A DNA stretch of 64,000 nt from Purpureocillium takamizusanense (lineage: Eukaryota; Ascomycota; Sordariomycetes; Hypocreales; Ophiocordycipitaceae): assembly GCF_022605165.1 (NCBI RefSeq), contig NC_063073.1, positions 62,001 to 126,000 of the forward strand, read 5' to 3'. The position numbers and the translations under genes are program-made. Below, piece after piece: positions 1 to 9,893 of the stretch; the first letter of the stretch is position 1; every line of letters starts with the position of its first letter. The notes beneath the pieces are model-generated. The model did not search any database. It saw only the letters and a program-made list of their open reading frames with translations, and was not told the DNA's origin.

Positions 1-1182
1 GGCGGTGTTGTTCTGACATCGGACTCGGACTTGCTGGTGCACGAAGTTGGCGACGCCGAGGTTGTCTTCTTTCGTGACATCCAGAGGCAAGTCGACTCCA
101 CCATCATGGTTTGCAGCTATGGGCCCAAGCGTATCTGCGAGCAACTCGGACAGTCACCAACGGACGGCCTCGTACGGCTGGCTTATGAGCAGAAACGCTT
201 ACAGCACGCATCATTGGCGCAGATACTTCAGGCTTGCTCGTCGCCTCCGTTACACGAGAAGGAGTATGCAGAGTTCTGCGAGGACTACCGGAGCTCCGAC
301 ATCAGTCAAATTCCGCTGCCTTGTGGCCATGGCCCGCTCGAGAACGGTAGCCTTGATCCGAGACTGGCTGAGCTTGCCATTCAGCTTCAGTCAACCTCGA
401 TCGCCACAAGCCACGCCCACATGTTCCTCCCGGTGCTTACAGAGGACCCTACTCGAGGCAATGCGTGGGAGCACAGTACCAGCGTGCGACAGCTGGCGTA
501 CTCGCTGCTGATCGGCCCTGATCCTACTGTCTCGGTGTTGGAATTCAGACGAATCCAAAGCGCGACGCAAAAGGGTAGACGTGTTGAACTAGATGGTCCT
601 GACCTTCAAGGCTATGCCATTGAGCTCTTGGCCCCCTTGCACAAGGTGTCCGCAATTGTTCCGGGACACAACTCACGATTCTGGTTACTGGCCTGCCTGG
701 TCCTTGATGTGATCGAATGCCAGAAGAGAGACAAGGGATCGCTTGCATGGAGCATCTTTCAGCAGCCCGCGAAGTCACCCGCTGCCAACCGCAGCAGAAT
801 TTCTTGGGACACTGTGCACGCTGTGGCCCAGCTGCAAGCCATGTGCTACTCTCTGCGCTTGCTTCGCCAGGCGTTGTCGGTCTGCTCTAAAGTCCCGGCA
901 AACATCAAGCCCCTACAACAATACCTAGAACAGTTGCCTGAACTGAACGATTTTCCGGACGTCGACAGCTTCAATGACGGCGCCCGGAAGCTATCGGAGT
1001 ATAATGGTCTTGTCGTGAGTCTTGAACAATGCCTCGGGTCGCAAAAGCTGCGCCAGAATAAAACAGACCACGGTATCAACGCCACAGCTAGTGGTGTTGG
1101 TAAGCCTGCCAACCAAGCTCTACCAACAGAGCCCGGCCACTCGATAAGGCGAAACATGTTTGACGTTTTGTCCCTAGAGTAG
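1..1182 (+). CDS. Asteroid/XPG-like nuclease-domain protein, 5' partial
   Basis: The reading frame is open at base 1, so the N-terminus lies outside the window; about 393 C-terminal residues remain, ending in TAG. The first residues read GGVVLTSDSDLLVHE, the XPG-I type acidic motif (SDSDLL), followed by a FFRDI segment, as in fungal Asteroid-domain proteins. These are FEN/XPG-fold relatives whose substrates are poorly defined; many may be inactive or structure-specific nucleases. The rest is an alpha-helical tail without a further motif I recognise. It converges on the nucleotidyltransferase gene 198 bases downstream. Assignment to the Asteroid branch rather than FEN1/EXO1 rests on the lack of other XPG motifs downstream and is moderately sure. 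Confidence 0.7.
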   Translation, partial: GGVVLTSDSDLLVHEVGDAEVVFFRDIQRQVDSTIMVCSYGPKRICEQLGQSPTDGLVRLAYEQKRLQHASLAQILQACSSPPLHEKEYAEFCEDYRSSDISQIPLPCGHGPLENGSLDPRLAELAIQLQSTSIATSHAHMFLPVLTEDPTRGNAWEHSTSVRQLAYSLLIGPDPTVSVLEFRRIQSATQKGRRVELDGPDLQGYAIELLAPLHKVSAIVPGHNSRFWLLACLVLDVIECQKRDKGSLAWSIFQQPAKSPAANRSRISWDTVHAVAQLQAMCYSLRLLRQALSVCSKVPANIKPLQQYLEQLPELNDFPDVDSFNDGARKLSEYNGLVVSLEQCLGSQKLRQNKTDHGINATASGVGKPANQALPTEPGHSIRRNMFDVLSLE

Positions 1183-1380
1183 GTCGCGTGATGGCTATGA
1201 TCAACGTGGAAAACGCTCGGCTGCACTTAAGCACACACGACACGAGCATGTGGGGGGTAGGCTAACGCGAAAGATGATCGGGGGCAAGGTTTTGTCGCGT
1301 GTATGAGTTGGCCGCGGCACCTGTGTGCATCACAAGATGCTGGTTAAGTCTTGGTTTTCTTTACACTATTGTACAGGGGT

Positions 1381-4300
1381 CTAAGTTTGCTGGGGCCCAT
1401 GAATTTCGTCCAGGAGGCGAGAGAGCGAGCCTGGGCTGTCTTGGTCATCCTTGACATCTTGCAAGATGTCCTCGTGTGGAATTCCACCGTCCGCGGTGCG
1501 AATGATTCTCCAAGCGCGTCGGAATTCATCACGTATGGAAACAATGCCGTTGTGTGTGACTGTTCGAGCGACATTGTGATCGAGCTCGAAAGGATCCTCC
1601 ACAGCGAACAGGTACCGATGGCGTACCTCCTTGACCTCATCGCCTTTGTGGGTGGGCTGTCCGGGTTCTGCATGCTCAAGAGTCCTTGCCTCCCCTCTCC
1701 CTGGGGGTGGAACCGCTGCCTCTTGGACTTCGAAGACAGTTTTTGCGCCGGTCCAACCCTTCTCCTGCTTGCTGAGAAGACCACCCTGTGTCCGCAGACT
1801 TAGCACATCCCTGCCCCAATCGAATCCCTTGCCTTGACCGCTGCTCAAGACGCCGGTCTGAGCAAAGTACTCGAAGAACCCGCGCAACAGGCTTCCGACG
1901 CTTTCGGTGTTGTGGTTGAGCTGGTGATTGCTTGCCAAATGCATGATTTCGTTCTCATTCCGCCAGAACTGGATGTTATATCCGCGAAATTGAACGCTGC
2001 GCTCGAATTCCGCAGCAGACAGCTCCGGGGAAGGACGGGGCGCGAGTTGCTGCAGGTTTGGACAGACAAAGGGCCGAGCAACATTGACGAGATAATGCAG
2101 CACCATCAGCACGTAGCCATAGCTGCTCAAGGTTCCGCGATATCCGGAGTTGATGGCCCGAACCTTCGCCCAGTGTTTTACGAAGAGGACCATTGGTCTC
2201 ACTCTGGGATCCGTAAGCGAGTAGCAGCGCAGAAGCGCGGTGTTGTGGAGGGCAAGGTGAGCTGAAAAGTTGATGTCGCATTGTACGCCAGCCCCGGTGG
2301 CTGGAAACTCGAGCGGATCTTGGTGCCTTGTCCGTGGCGAGTTGGAGGTCTCAAAGACAGATCCAGGCAGCTCTCTGATCCTAACGACGACCTGCGATAG
2401 CTCCGGCGGAACGGGTATCCGGTAGCTGTATTCCCGAGGTGCGATTTGGACCCTGCACAAGGGCGAGCGCAGCAGTTCAATGTAGCGCCGGATGTGTTCC
2501 AAGTCCACCGAGTCGCACGGCCCTTTCTCAACCACTTTCTCGAGATCTCTGGAGAGCTGAAAGATTTTGTGTAGTTGCCCGACCTCTTCCAGCTCGGCCT
2601 GATTGGCTGAAGAGCCTATCGCTGCCGTGACCAAGTCTCGGGTCTCCTTGTCGAAAATGCCTGAAATATATCGGGCGTTGACCTCCAGCTTTGCCGCGCT
2701 CGTGAGAGGGTCCATTCCCTGCTGAAAGTTGGCCTGTATGGTCCTTGTCCTCTGCATATACTGACTCGACGTCTCACCATGGCCTTGAGTGAGTATCGCA
2801 AGCTGTATCGACGGAATTCTTTTGATCTTGTCGAGACACAGCTGCAGTTCCCTGGCGTACGAGGCAGGATCGACGCCGAAGTTTCGACTCCATTGGAGAT
2901 TCTGCCATGCCAAAAGCGTCTGCTCAACGTGAGGCTGGAAGTCGTGAAAAAGGTCCTTGGCGGGCCACATTTCCCAGGCCATGAGCGCTTCCTCGCCCTC
3001 TACCTGCGTCAAGACGCCCGAGAGGGAACGATTGCTAGGAGTATTGTACAAGGGCCTGAATGATAGCGAAGGAAACTTCTCGAGTCGCTCTCGTAATCTC
3101 GTGTCGTAGAGGCCGCGTACAAAGGCCTCACACACACGGTTTAGGACGATCCAGTCATGGTCGAGAAACTCATGAGCGTTGGAGAAAGTAACGTCTCGTC
3201 CGCCGGCTCTCCGTAGAATTCTTTTAGCCAAACCGCAGTATGAGGTAAGAGAATTGTTGGGTCCTTGCTTGAGCTGAAAATATCTTGTTTCTCCGTTGGC
3301 GTAGGGTATTTCGAATTGAGTGGCCGGTACAAGGCCTTGCTCGCTTTCTCTGGTCTCATAACGTTCATCTTCGAGAGCTTGCGAGGCGATATCGTGGTCG
3401 TTTGCTTCTTCACCCAGGCCCCCGCGGCTATTATCTACGCCACTCTCCCATTTCTCGCGTTCCGCGATCAGTGCATCGCGTAGTGGTGCTGGCGGCTGCT
3501 CGCAGAGTTTGATGATGGGCACCCGCGTGCGGCTGAGTAGTCTTGCACCCAACCCTGCATCAAGGAATGCCTTCTCCACCAGCCTCGGGATAGGGGAGCC
3601 TGGTGCGTCAGGCTGTATGGCAGAGAGCGGAGAAAGCAGTCCCAGATCCATGTCCGAAGCCTTTGTCGCAAAGCCCGATGACAAGCTGCCGAAGCATTGG
3701 AGCTGCACGGATGTCGGGGGGAAACCCGTCGCCGCGCATTCCTCTACTTCATGAAGAGAAATAACTTGTCGACATATTGCTTGGATGCGCTGGCGGAATG
3801 CCTCCTTCTCCGCAATCTCCGGTCTCTCGATCTCGGAGCTGGAGACCACATGATAGCAAAGTCGGTCCAACATGGCGGCTTGCGCTGCCACATCCTCTGG
3901 TCGGAACAAATGTCGACGCGGATTCTGCGGCGGCCTCTGGCCAGGAACAGAGGGTCGTATCGCCAAGTTTGAGGCAGACGACCCCTGGGAGGATACGCTT
4001 CGATCCTGTGGCCGATGTCGTGGGCCCCAGGGTGCGCCTCCATAGTTGTTTGGGACAGGCCTGTGCCATGCAGTGTGGCCGTACGCCGTGTCTGGACGTG
4101 CTGCCCACGAGGAAGAGCTCGAGTGAGGGTTGCCAGGGGAATTTCTCTGATCATACGGCCTGGACGGAGGGGCAGAGAAACCGAGCCCCGGTCGAGGATG
4201 CTGGGGGGGTCCCTGCGGTGGTCCTCGATCTATCGGAATGGACAGCTGCGAGCTCATCTGCCGCCTCTGGGCTTGGTTTGGACGCTTTCTGGCCGCCCTG

Positions 4301-4527
4301 GGCGAACGCGGCTCGTCGTGTCCGGAGCCTGTCGGTTGGGCATCGCGCTGTGGCTCTGCGTTTTGGTCAGCCACTGGCGGTCGCGCCTGCGGCCCAGACG
4401 CAGCAGAAGATACCCCAGTATCGTTGGAAAGGGCGTTCGTGATTATGACGCGCCGAAGACGGCTCTCAAGACCGGTATCCTGGTTGCTGTTGTGCGGCTC
4501 CGGCGAGCCGTCTTCCTGGTATGCCAT
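1381..4527 (-). CDS. Cid1-like nucleotidyltransferase (non-canonical poly(A)/poly(U) polymerase)
   Basis: Single-exon gene of 1048 codons. Residues 1-205 are disordered (Pro, Gln, Ser, Arg rich). The polymerase-beta-like palm begins near residue 210: CFGSLSSGF (278-286) is the helical-turn motif and SDMD (291-294) carries the first two catalytic aspartates; RVPIIKL (335-341) is the next strand. The third aspartate is probably D751 in VQCDINFS. A PAP-associated domain follows (LFVKHWAKVRAIN, about 782; SSYGYVLM, about 801; LLRGFFEYFA, about 880). Members of the family add U or A to RNA 3' ends in the cytoplasm or mitochondria. The order of motifs is right, but about 400 residues separate strands that are normally adjacent, so the protein is roughly twice the usual length. 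Whether it adds U or A cannot be told from sequence. Confidence 0.85.
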   Translation of the reverse strand: MAYQEDGSPEPHNSNQDTGLESRLRRVIITNALSNDTGVSSAASGPQARPPVADQNAEPQRDAQPTGSGHDEPRSPRAARKRPNQAQRRQMSSQLSIPIDRGPPQGPPQHPRPGLGFSAPPSRPYDQRNSPGNPHSSSSSWAARPDTAYGHTAWHRPVPNNYGGAPWGPRHRPQDRSVSSQGSSASNLAIRPSVPGQRPPQNPRRHLFRPEDVAAQAAMLDRLCYHVVSSSEIERPEIAEKEAFRQRIQAICRQVISLHEVEECAATGFPPTSVQLQCFGSLSSGFATKASDMDLGLLSPLSAIQPDAPGSPIPRLVEKAFLDAGLGARLLSRTRVPIIKLCEQPPAPLRDALIAEREKWESGVDNSRGGLGEEANDHDIASQALEDERYETRESEQGLVPATQFEIPYANGETRYFQLKQGPNNSLTSYCGLAKRILRRAGGRDVTFSNAHEFLDHDWIVLNRVCEAFVRGLYDTRLRERLEKFPSLSFRPLYNTPSNRSLSGVLTQVEGEEALMAWEMWPAKDLFHDFQPHVEQTLLAWQNLQWSRNFGVDPASYARELQLCLDKIKRIPSIQLAILTQGHGETSSQYMQRTRTIQANFQQGMDPLTSAAKLEVNARYISGIFDKETRDLVTAAIGSSANQAELEEVGQLHKIFQLSRDLEKVVEKGPCDSVDLEHIRRYIELLRSPLCRVQIAPREYSYRIPVPPELSQVVVRIRELPGSVFETSNSPRTRHQDPLEFPATGAGVQCDINFSAHLALHNTALLRCYSLTDPRVRPMVLFVKHWAKVRAINSGYRGTLSSYGYVLMVLHYLVNVARPFVCPNLQQLAPRPSPELSAAEFERSVQFRGYNIQFWRNENEIMHLASNHQLNHNTESVGSLLRGFFEYFAQTGVLSSGQGKGFDWGRDVLSLRTQGGLLSKQEKGWTGAKTVFEVQEAAVPPPGRGEARTLEHAEPGQPTHKGDEVKEVRHRYLFAVEDPFELDHNVARTVTHNGIVSIRDEFRRAWRIIRTADGGIPHEDILQDVKDDQDSPGSLSRLLDEIHGPQQT

Positions 4528-5658
4528 GATGGTGAGGCCGGACCCTCGAGTGAAGGCCTTGATAGATGCGGGCGCTTCCGACCGCGATAGAACCGGGACT
4601 CCCTGGGTGTAAGATGAGATGCAATGGGATCTCGTGAGGTTCCGGCCAACGAACCGACTGCTGCCTCAACGGATGTGGCTGGCAGTGTCTCCCTAGTTTG
4701 CCGGGCTCCAGGCGATGGAGACAAGGGCTGTCTGTCTTGCAACCGTGGGGCTACAGGCGCCTGCTGGAACGATAATAGATACTATCCCATGCGGCGTATA
4801 CTGACTGTACGGATAAACCGTGTTCAATTCAGTCGAGGCCGGCGACGATAGCCTGCTCCTCTCAAGTTGACTGAAACGGAGATGTTGGAAGTACGGGGAG
4901 CTGGCCGAGTTCGACTGTCGTTTGCAGCAAGCGACGCCTGTCCCACACATCACTGTCGTTCAAAATAATGAGGTACGGTAGTTACTGTGCAACAATCAAT
5001 CACCGTTTTAGTTGTATGTTTGGGGGATCCCAAACTTTCAAGCACAGGTGGGGCCGCCTTCAAGGGCTTTCCTTCACAACCTTAGGTACTGTGTACTTTG
5101 GTAGACACGCCGACCTGCCTGGGCTACCTATGTACCTTTGGTGAAGCTGGAAGAACCACCCGCTGGCCAGCCTCAGGTACAATATACTTTGCAGACCCGC
5201 GCACTCAATTGTTCCCCGCCTCTGCGCTGATTGGCCATAGCATGCAACAGGGTGGGCTCCAGGCAGTGGGAGCTCTGGCCAGGCCAGGCTCCGCTCACCT
5301 GTTATTCACCTCGTCATTCTTGCTCTCGATTCTTACGTCCTGCATCCATGGTTGCGTCCTCTCCATCGACGACCAAACTTCATTTTTTCGCGTGTGCGAA
5401 CCGGCGCTTCGATTGTGCTGGCCCAGAATAGGCTCACGTCGAGCTTTGACCGACTCTCAGGCGCGATACGCAGACAAGCACCAGCCATATTGTCACGGCC
5501 CATTGCGCCCAGCGGCCGTCCACAGGCAGGCTGCCGAGCAGCACGGAGAGGCTCACGCGTCCCTACTCAGGAGCCGCGGTCTTCCACAGCCATCGACGCG
5601 CCTCGCGCCGTCCGTGTCGTCGCGACTTGTCCTGGTCAGCACCACAGCGCCCTTCGCG
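4528..5658. other. Divergent intergenic region, nucleotidyltransferase / TFG1
   Basis: About 1.1 kb between two divergent start codons. The frame of TFG1 stays open upstream to 5098, but there is no in-frame ATG context or conservation to support coding there. Bases 5080-5180 contain TACCTA/AGGTAC-type runs seen in other intergenic regions of this window. A single ACGCGT lies near 5555. I see no other gene. Confidence 0.6.
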
Positions 5659-7820
5659 ATGAGCGCCCCTCCACCAGGTGGCCGAAATGGCCCGCCCCGA
5701 GCCCCAAAACCGAATCCTCTGCGTCCCATGCGCAGGAAGCCGCGGCCGGCGAACCCGCTCGTCGCAAGAAAGCCTCCAGCAAATGCCGGCCAGAATCCCT
5801 CCGCCGGTGCCTCTTCCCAGGCGGCCAAGCCAAACGGCGCCAAGCCCACCATAGAGGAACTACGCAAGCAGTATGGTGGCTGGTCAGAGCCCCCCCCTCA
5901 GTATCAATACAGCGACATCCCAATCATGACGACCAAAAAGGCTCTGCTCGAAGGTGTCCGCTACCATCTCATGAAGTTTTCCCAATCGAAAATTACCGAC
6001 AAATCCGTCGACCCAACAGACCAGGACGCTTTCACTCGACCGGTCACCTTGCACCGACGGGATGCTAGACAGCCACCACCGGGGAGGGCCATCAAGGAAG
6101 AAGTACCCGAGCCGACTCCAGTTGATGAGAAGGAACGGGAGAGATTGGCGCAGATAAAGGCCGAGAGAGAGGCGCAACGCGCCATTGATCAGGCCAAGAT
6201 TGCGCCCGTCGTCAAAGAAAATAAGCCCCAGAGGCCCAAGAAGCAAAAGGAAGAGAAGACCATGTTCAACAGGGCTCCCAAATCGGACGCTGCCAAAAAA
6301 GAGGCTGACTTACGCTACGAGGAGGCACTGCCCTGGCATCTGGAGGATGCAGACGGTAAGAACGTGTGGGTCGGCAGCTACGTCGCCGCTCTCTCTCGGG
6401 CCAACGTCGCCTTCATGATCGACAAGTCCGTCTTTCGTATGGTGCCTCTAGAGAAGTGGTACAAGTTCAACTCAAAGCCACCCTTTCAGCCCTTCACCAT
6501 TGATCAGGCCGAGGCCTTCATGAACCGAAAGGTTGACGTGGGGCGTTGGGTGATGAAGGATGAAGAGAAGAAAGCGGGCCAAAGCGACTTGGAAGCCACT
6601 CGTCGACTACTGTATGGCCGTGGTCAGATGGTGAAGACCGAGAGCGCCACCTTCAAGGCCGCATCGAGGCTGGAAAAAATGGATCACGACGAGCTCGATG
6701 TCTCTGGCGATGAATTCCAGGATGATGACGAGGCGACTTATGTGGATCGCAATGACGACGAGGACACGAAAGAGTCAAGAGAGCGGATCCGCCGTGAACA
6801 ACTTGGTGCGAACCTATTTGGTGATGGTGATGAACAAGAAGTCGACAAAGAGCTCCACGAGCAGTTGAGGGAGGAGCTGGAGCGGCAAAAATACGGAAAG
6901 TCCACAAAGAAAGCTCTTATAAAGAGGGACCGCGAAGAGATTTACCAGAGTGACGACTCGGAAGAGAATCCCTGGAGCAGCTCCGTACGTTTCCCCAACT
7001 CCTTCAGCCATGCAGCGTGGTCGCTAATTGCCTAATTGCCTGCAGTCTGATGACTCTAGCGACGAGGAAGACGAAGAGGCCAAAGATGACGAAAAGAAAG
7101 AGGGTGAAGGGAAAGAGGGCCATGCCGAAGCCAAGGACAAGGCCAAGGGTGGTACCCCAAAAGGCACGCTGACGCCGCAAGGCAAGCAGAAACAGGGTGA
7201 CCTTGTCAAGAAAACAAAGTCCCTGAAGCGGGCAGGATCCCCCGCTCTGTCCGAATCCAGCGGAAATGAATCATCTCGGAAGAAGATGAAGAAGTCTGGT
7301 ACTACGGCGCCGGGCAGCCGTGCCGGCACACCATTGCCACAGGGCACCGCAGTCCGTCGTCCTAAGGCTGGAGGGGCAGGCTCGGGCAGTGACGGTGAGG
7401 CGACAGCTGGCGAAATGTCTGATGGTGCCGGCCCACGAAAGAAGATCAAGGTTGTGGGCAGCAACGGCAAAGGGACGCCAGCAGTCTCTAGGGCGGGCAG
7501 CCCCAATCCTGCGCCTGGTGGTAAGTTGATACAATATTTCGCAACCCTCGTGACATCAGACAGGCGTGATGCCCCTTTTCGACGAAGATGGGCTAACGAC
7601 AGCTGCAGCATCTCCCTCCTCACAGGCCGGCGGAGCAATCGAGTCTTGGGAGATATTGGAGAAGATTCCGCCCGAGGGTATTGCTATCGGGGATCTCATC
7701 AAACCTTTCCAGGGCCGTGTGGGTGATAAACCTGGTCAGATGCCCAAGACGGAGTGGATTCATCTGGTCAAGCAACTCTGCGACTACGGACCGGACAAGC
7801 GCTTGCGCCGTCGGAAGTGA
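5659..7820 (+). CDS. TFG1: Transcription initiation factor TFIIF alpha subunit
   Basis: Exons 5659-6984, 7046-7520 and 7609-7820; 670 residues. The product is the large subunit of TFIIF, which binds RNA polymerase II and brings it to the pre-initiation complex. The dimerisation region is at about 200-290 (WHLEDADGKNVWVGSYV, FRMVPLEKWYKFN). An acidic and lysine-rich linker follows, and the C-terminal winged helix (IPPEGIAIGDLIKPF, then PKTEWIHLVKQLCDYG) ends at LRRRK. I start at MSAPPPGGRN because the frame upstream of it is not protein-like. Introns use GTACGT/CTAAT/TGCAG and GTAAGT/CTAAC/CTGCAG. An AG six bases upstream of the second acceptor (7602) also keeps frame and would add two residues. 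Confidence 0.93.
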
Positions 7821-8088
7821 GAGCGGTGTCCTGTCTATCTACACATGGCATCAGCCGCTGGACGACGTCGCCATGGGGCATTTGGAGATATTCGCGGAAT
7901 GAGCGGCCAGCTGTTTGCGGCATTATCGGGGATTGCGGGCTCCCGGTTGCGCATACATAGGCGGATAAATAATGACTTAGAACGTCACCTTCAAATGGCT
8001 GTGTGCGAGTGATTCAGCTAGGAAAGCACTGAATGACTAGACGTAAGATATATTTTTGGGTATCATTTAAATAAACGCCATGAGCCTC

Positions 8089-9081
8089 CTACTCGTCCAT
8101 TTGCCAAGAATACTGGAGATCCTTATTCCTCTCCCGTCTGTTGATGGCCTTGAATCGCTCTGCTTCGAAACCGTTACCCCGATCGACACCATCCCACCGA
8201 TAGCCTGGCTTGATGCCGAAACGATTGGGCGGAGGGGCGCCAGAGTAGACCGGGCGCTTTTTGGACGACTTGCCTCGGGCACCTGGGGCTGCTCTTCTTT
8301 CACTCATGAACTGCGCCATTGGGTCATTCCATCGTTCCCTTTCCTTTAGTTCTCGGTTCATATCCTCGTCTTCTGCCGTCCTGGCAAAGGACATGACTTT
8401 CGCATCCTCGAGCAGCTCTCTCCGATGGCGGGCTTCCTCGAGCTGAACATGCCCCTTCAACGCTTCCTTGGCCTCGGCCTCCTTGCGCTCGGCCTCGAGC
8501 AAAGCTCGCCGGGCCTCGGCTCTTTTCATGGAGATGTCTATCCTCCTACCCGTGGCATCACGGTAGACCGTCTCTTCTTCTCTTGCGTGCTTGCGATGCC
8601 TCTCGAATTCTTCGTTTTCCTCTCGCTGCCGTCTCTTGAGCTGGGCCGACACGGCAGCGGCAGTCTGCAATCCAGCGTGTGTTCCGTCGCTCATTTTGAC
8701 AGCCGGTTCGCCCCCCTCGACTACCGGTGCCTCGTCGTCGTCCCCCTTGGCCGCGTTCTCCGCGGCGACGGCGGCGAGAATGGCATCTGCTGCAGCTGTG
8801 TCATCGTTGGACGACCCAGCGGCGTCCTTGGGTCCGCCGACCACTTTCCAGCCGCTTTTTTTGGCCTTGCGAAACTCTGCGGTGGATCCGGCGACGGTTA
8901 CCGGGCCGTCCTCGTCGTCGTCTGCTTGCTGCTTGCCAGCGCTGGCCCATGTCGCGTCGTCATCGTCGGTAATGAGTAGCCCGGACGGCGGAGCATGCTT
9001 TCGCTTGCGTTTCTTGGAGGATGATTTCGGGTCGGCGACGAGATAGCGAGATGCTAGATAGTTTGAAAGATCTGCCGGCAT
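8089..9081 (-). CDS. BUD13: Pre-mRNA-splicing factor BUD13/CWC26
   Basis: Single exon, 330 residues. Bud13 is a subunit of the RES complex (Bud13, Pml1, Snu17), which acts with the activated spliceosome and aids splicing of weak introns and retention of pre-mRNA. The highly conserved C-terminus is present: [21 protein letters not shown] followed by the WQMDE end. Upstream there is the family DATGRRIDI segment near residue 170 and a charged coiled coil ([17 protein letters not shown]). The N-terminus is short and lysine-rich with [12 protein letters not shown], also typical. It converges with TFG1, 268 bases between stops. Length is normal for fungi. Confidence 0.95.
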   Translation of the reverse strand: MPADLSNYLASRYLVADPKSSSKKRKRKHAPPSGLLITDDDDATWASAGKQQADDDEDGPVTVAGSTAEFRKAKKSGWKVVGGPKDAAGSSNDDTAAADAILAAVAAENAAKGDDDEAPVVEGGEPAVKMSDGTHAGLQTAAAVSAQLKRRQREENEEFERHRKHAREEETVYRDATGRRIDISMKRAEARRALLEAERKEAEAKEALKGHVQLEEARHRRELLEDAKVMSFARTAEDEDMNRELKERERWNDPMAQFMSERRAAPGARGKSSKKRPVYSGAPPPNRFGIKPGYRWDGVDRGNGFEAERFKAINRRERNKDLQYSWQMDE

Positions 9082-9893
9082 GTTCGGCCGAGGAATTGGG
9101 GAACACGGGCGCCGTCGAGAAGTTGGGATCGCGAACTGGAAGAAACAAAACGCTGGGCTTGCACAGGATAGAAATGGTGGCTGGGGCAGAAATGCACAAG
9201 TCGTCGTTCAGGCTCGCAGACAGTGATGTGACGCTCACGCGAAGGGCGGAATGTAGTATGCGTGAACAACGGTAAATCTTGGGCGTAAGTGAAAGAAAGG
9301 GACCTTTCTAATAAGTGTTGTGCCACCTCTGGACCCCAGCGTCACACGTTGGCGGTATCGAGCAGGGACCTGCTTCGTATGCATTGGGGGATGCACTTAA
9401 ACGAGCGCGCTCAGTTGCTGGGCGCGCAGAAAGCTGTCCCTCCGCGGCCCCGTTCCCCCGCTACAGGAATGTGAGCAGCGGACCGAGAACGACCAACCGG
9501 GCTGTCCTACTGAGTGATTTCGTAGGTGGGTTCCCTAATAGCTTAGTACGGTGGCCCATGGATGGGATCGAGCTTGCTTTCACATCAGCCGTCTTACGTC
9601 TTCTTTGCCCATGCCGTAGCTACGCCAACATCAGTGTCGGCTGCGTCTTCCACCATAGGTACCTCATGCGACTCGCATTCTTACTAGGCAATAACTGCCG
9701 ACTCGAATGAAACTGCGTCTCTTCCCCGTGCTGTCCAGAGACTAATAAGACACCTCGGCTGGATCATGCGGAGCCCGCTTCGACCATCGACCGCCCGTGA
9801 TCTTGTTCCACCGCCGCCGCCGCCGCTGCCGCGAAGAAAGAAGCGATCGAACAACACGAATCGCGACCTCGGTGCACTCGCCTATCCGTCTTC
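9082..9893. other. Divergent intergenic region, BUD13 / TRS85
   Basis: About 810 bases between divergent starts. A CCG repeat at about 9810-9832 lies in the likely 5' leader of TRS85. I see no gene or RNA; the small open frames here lack codon structure. Confidence 0.6.

Noticed and set aside
5098..5658. 187-codon N-terminal extension of TFG1
   Set aside because: Frame is open but lacks an ATG at its 5' end in good context, contains intergenic TACCTA-type sequence, and TFIIF alpha begins near MSAPPP.
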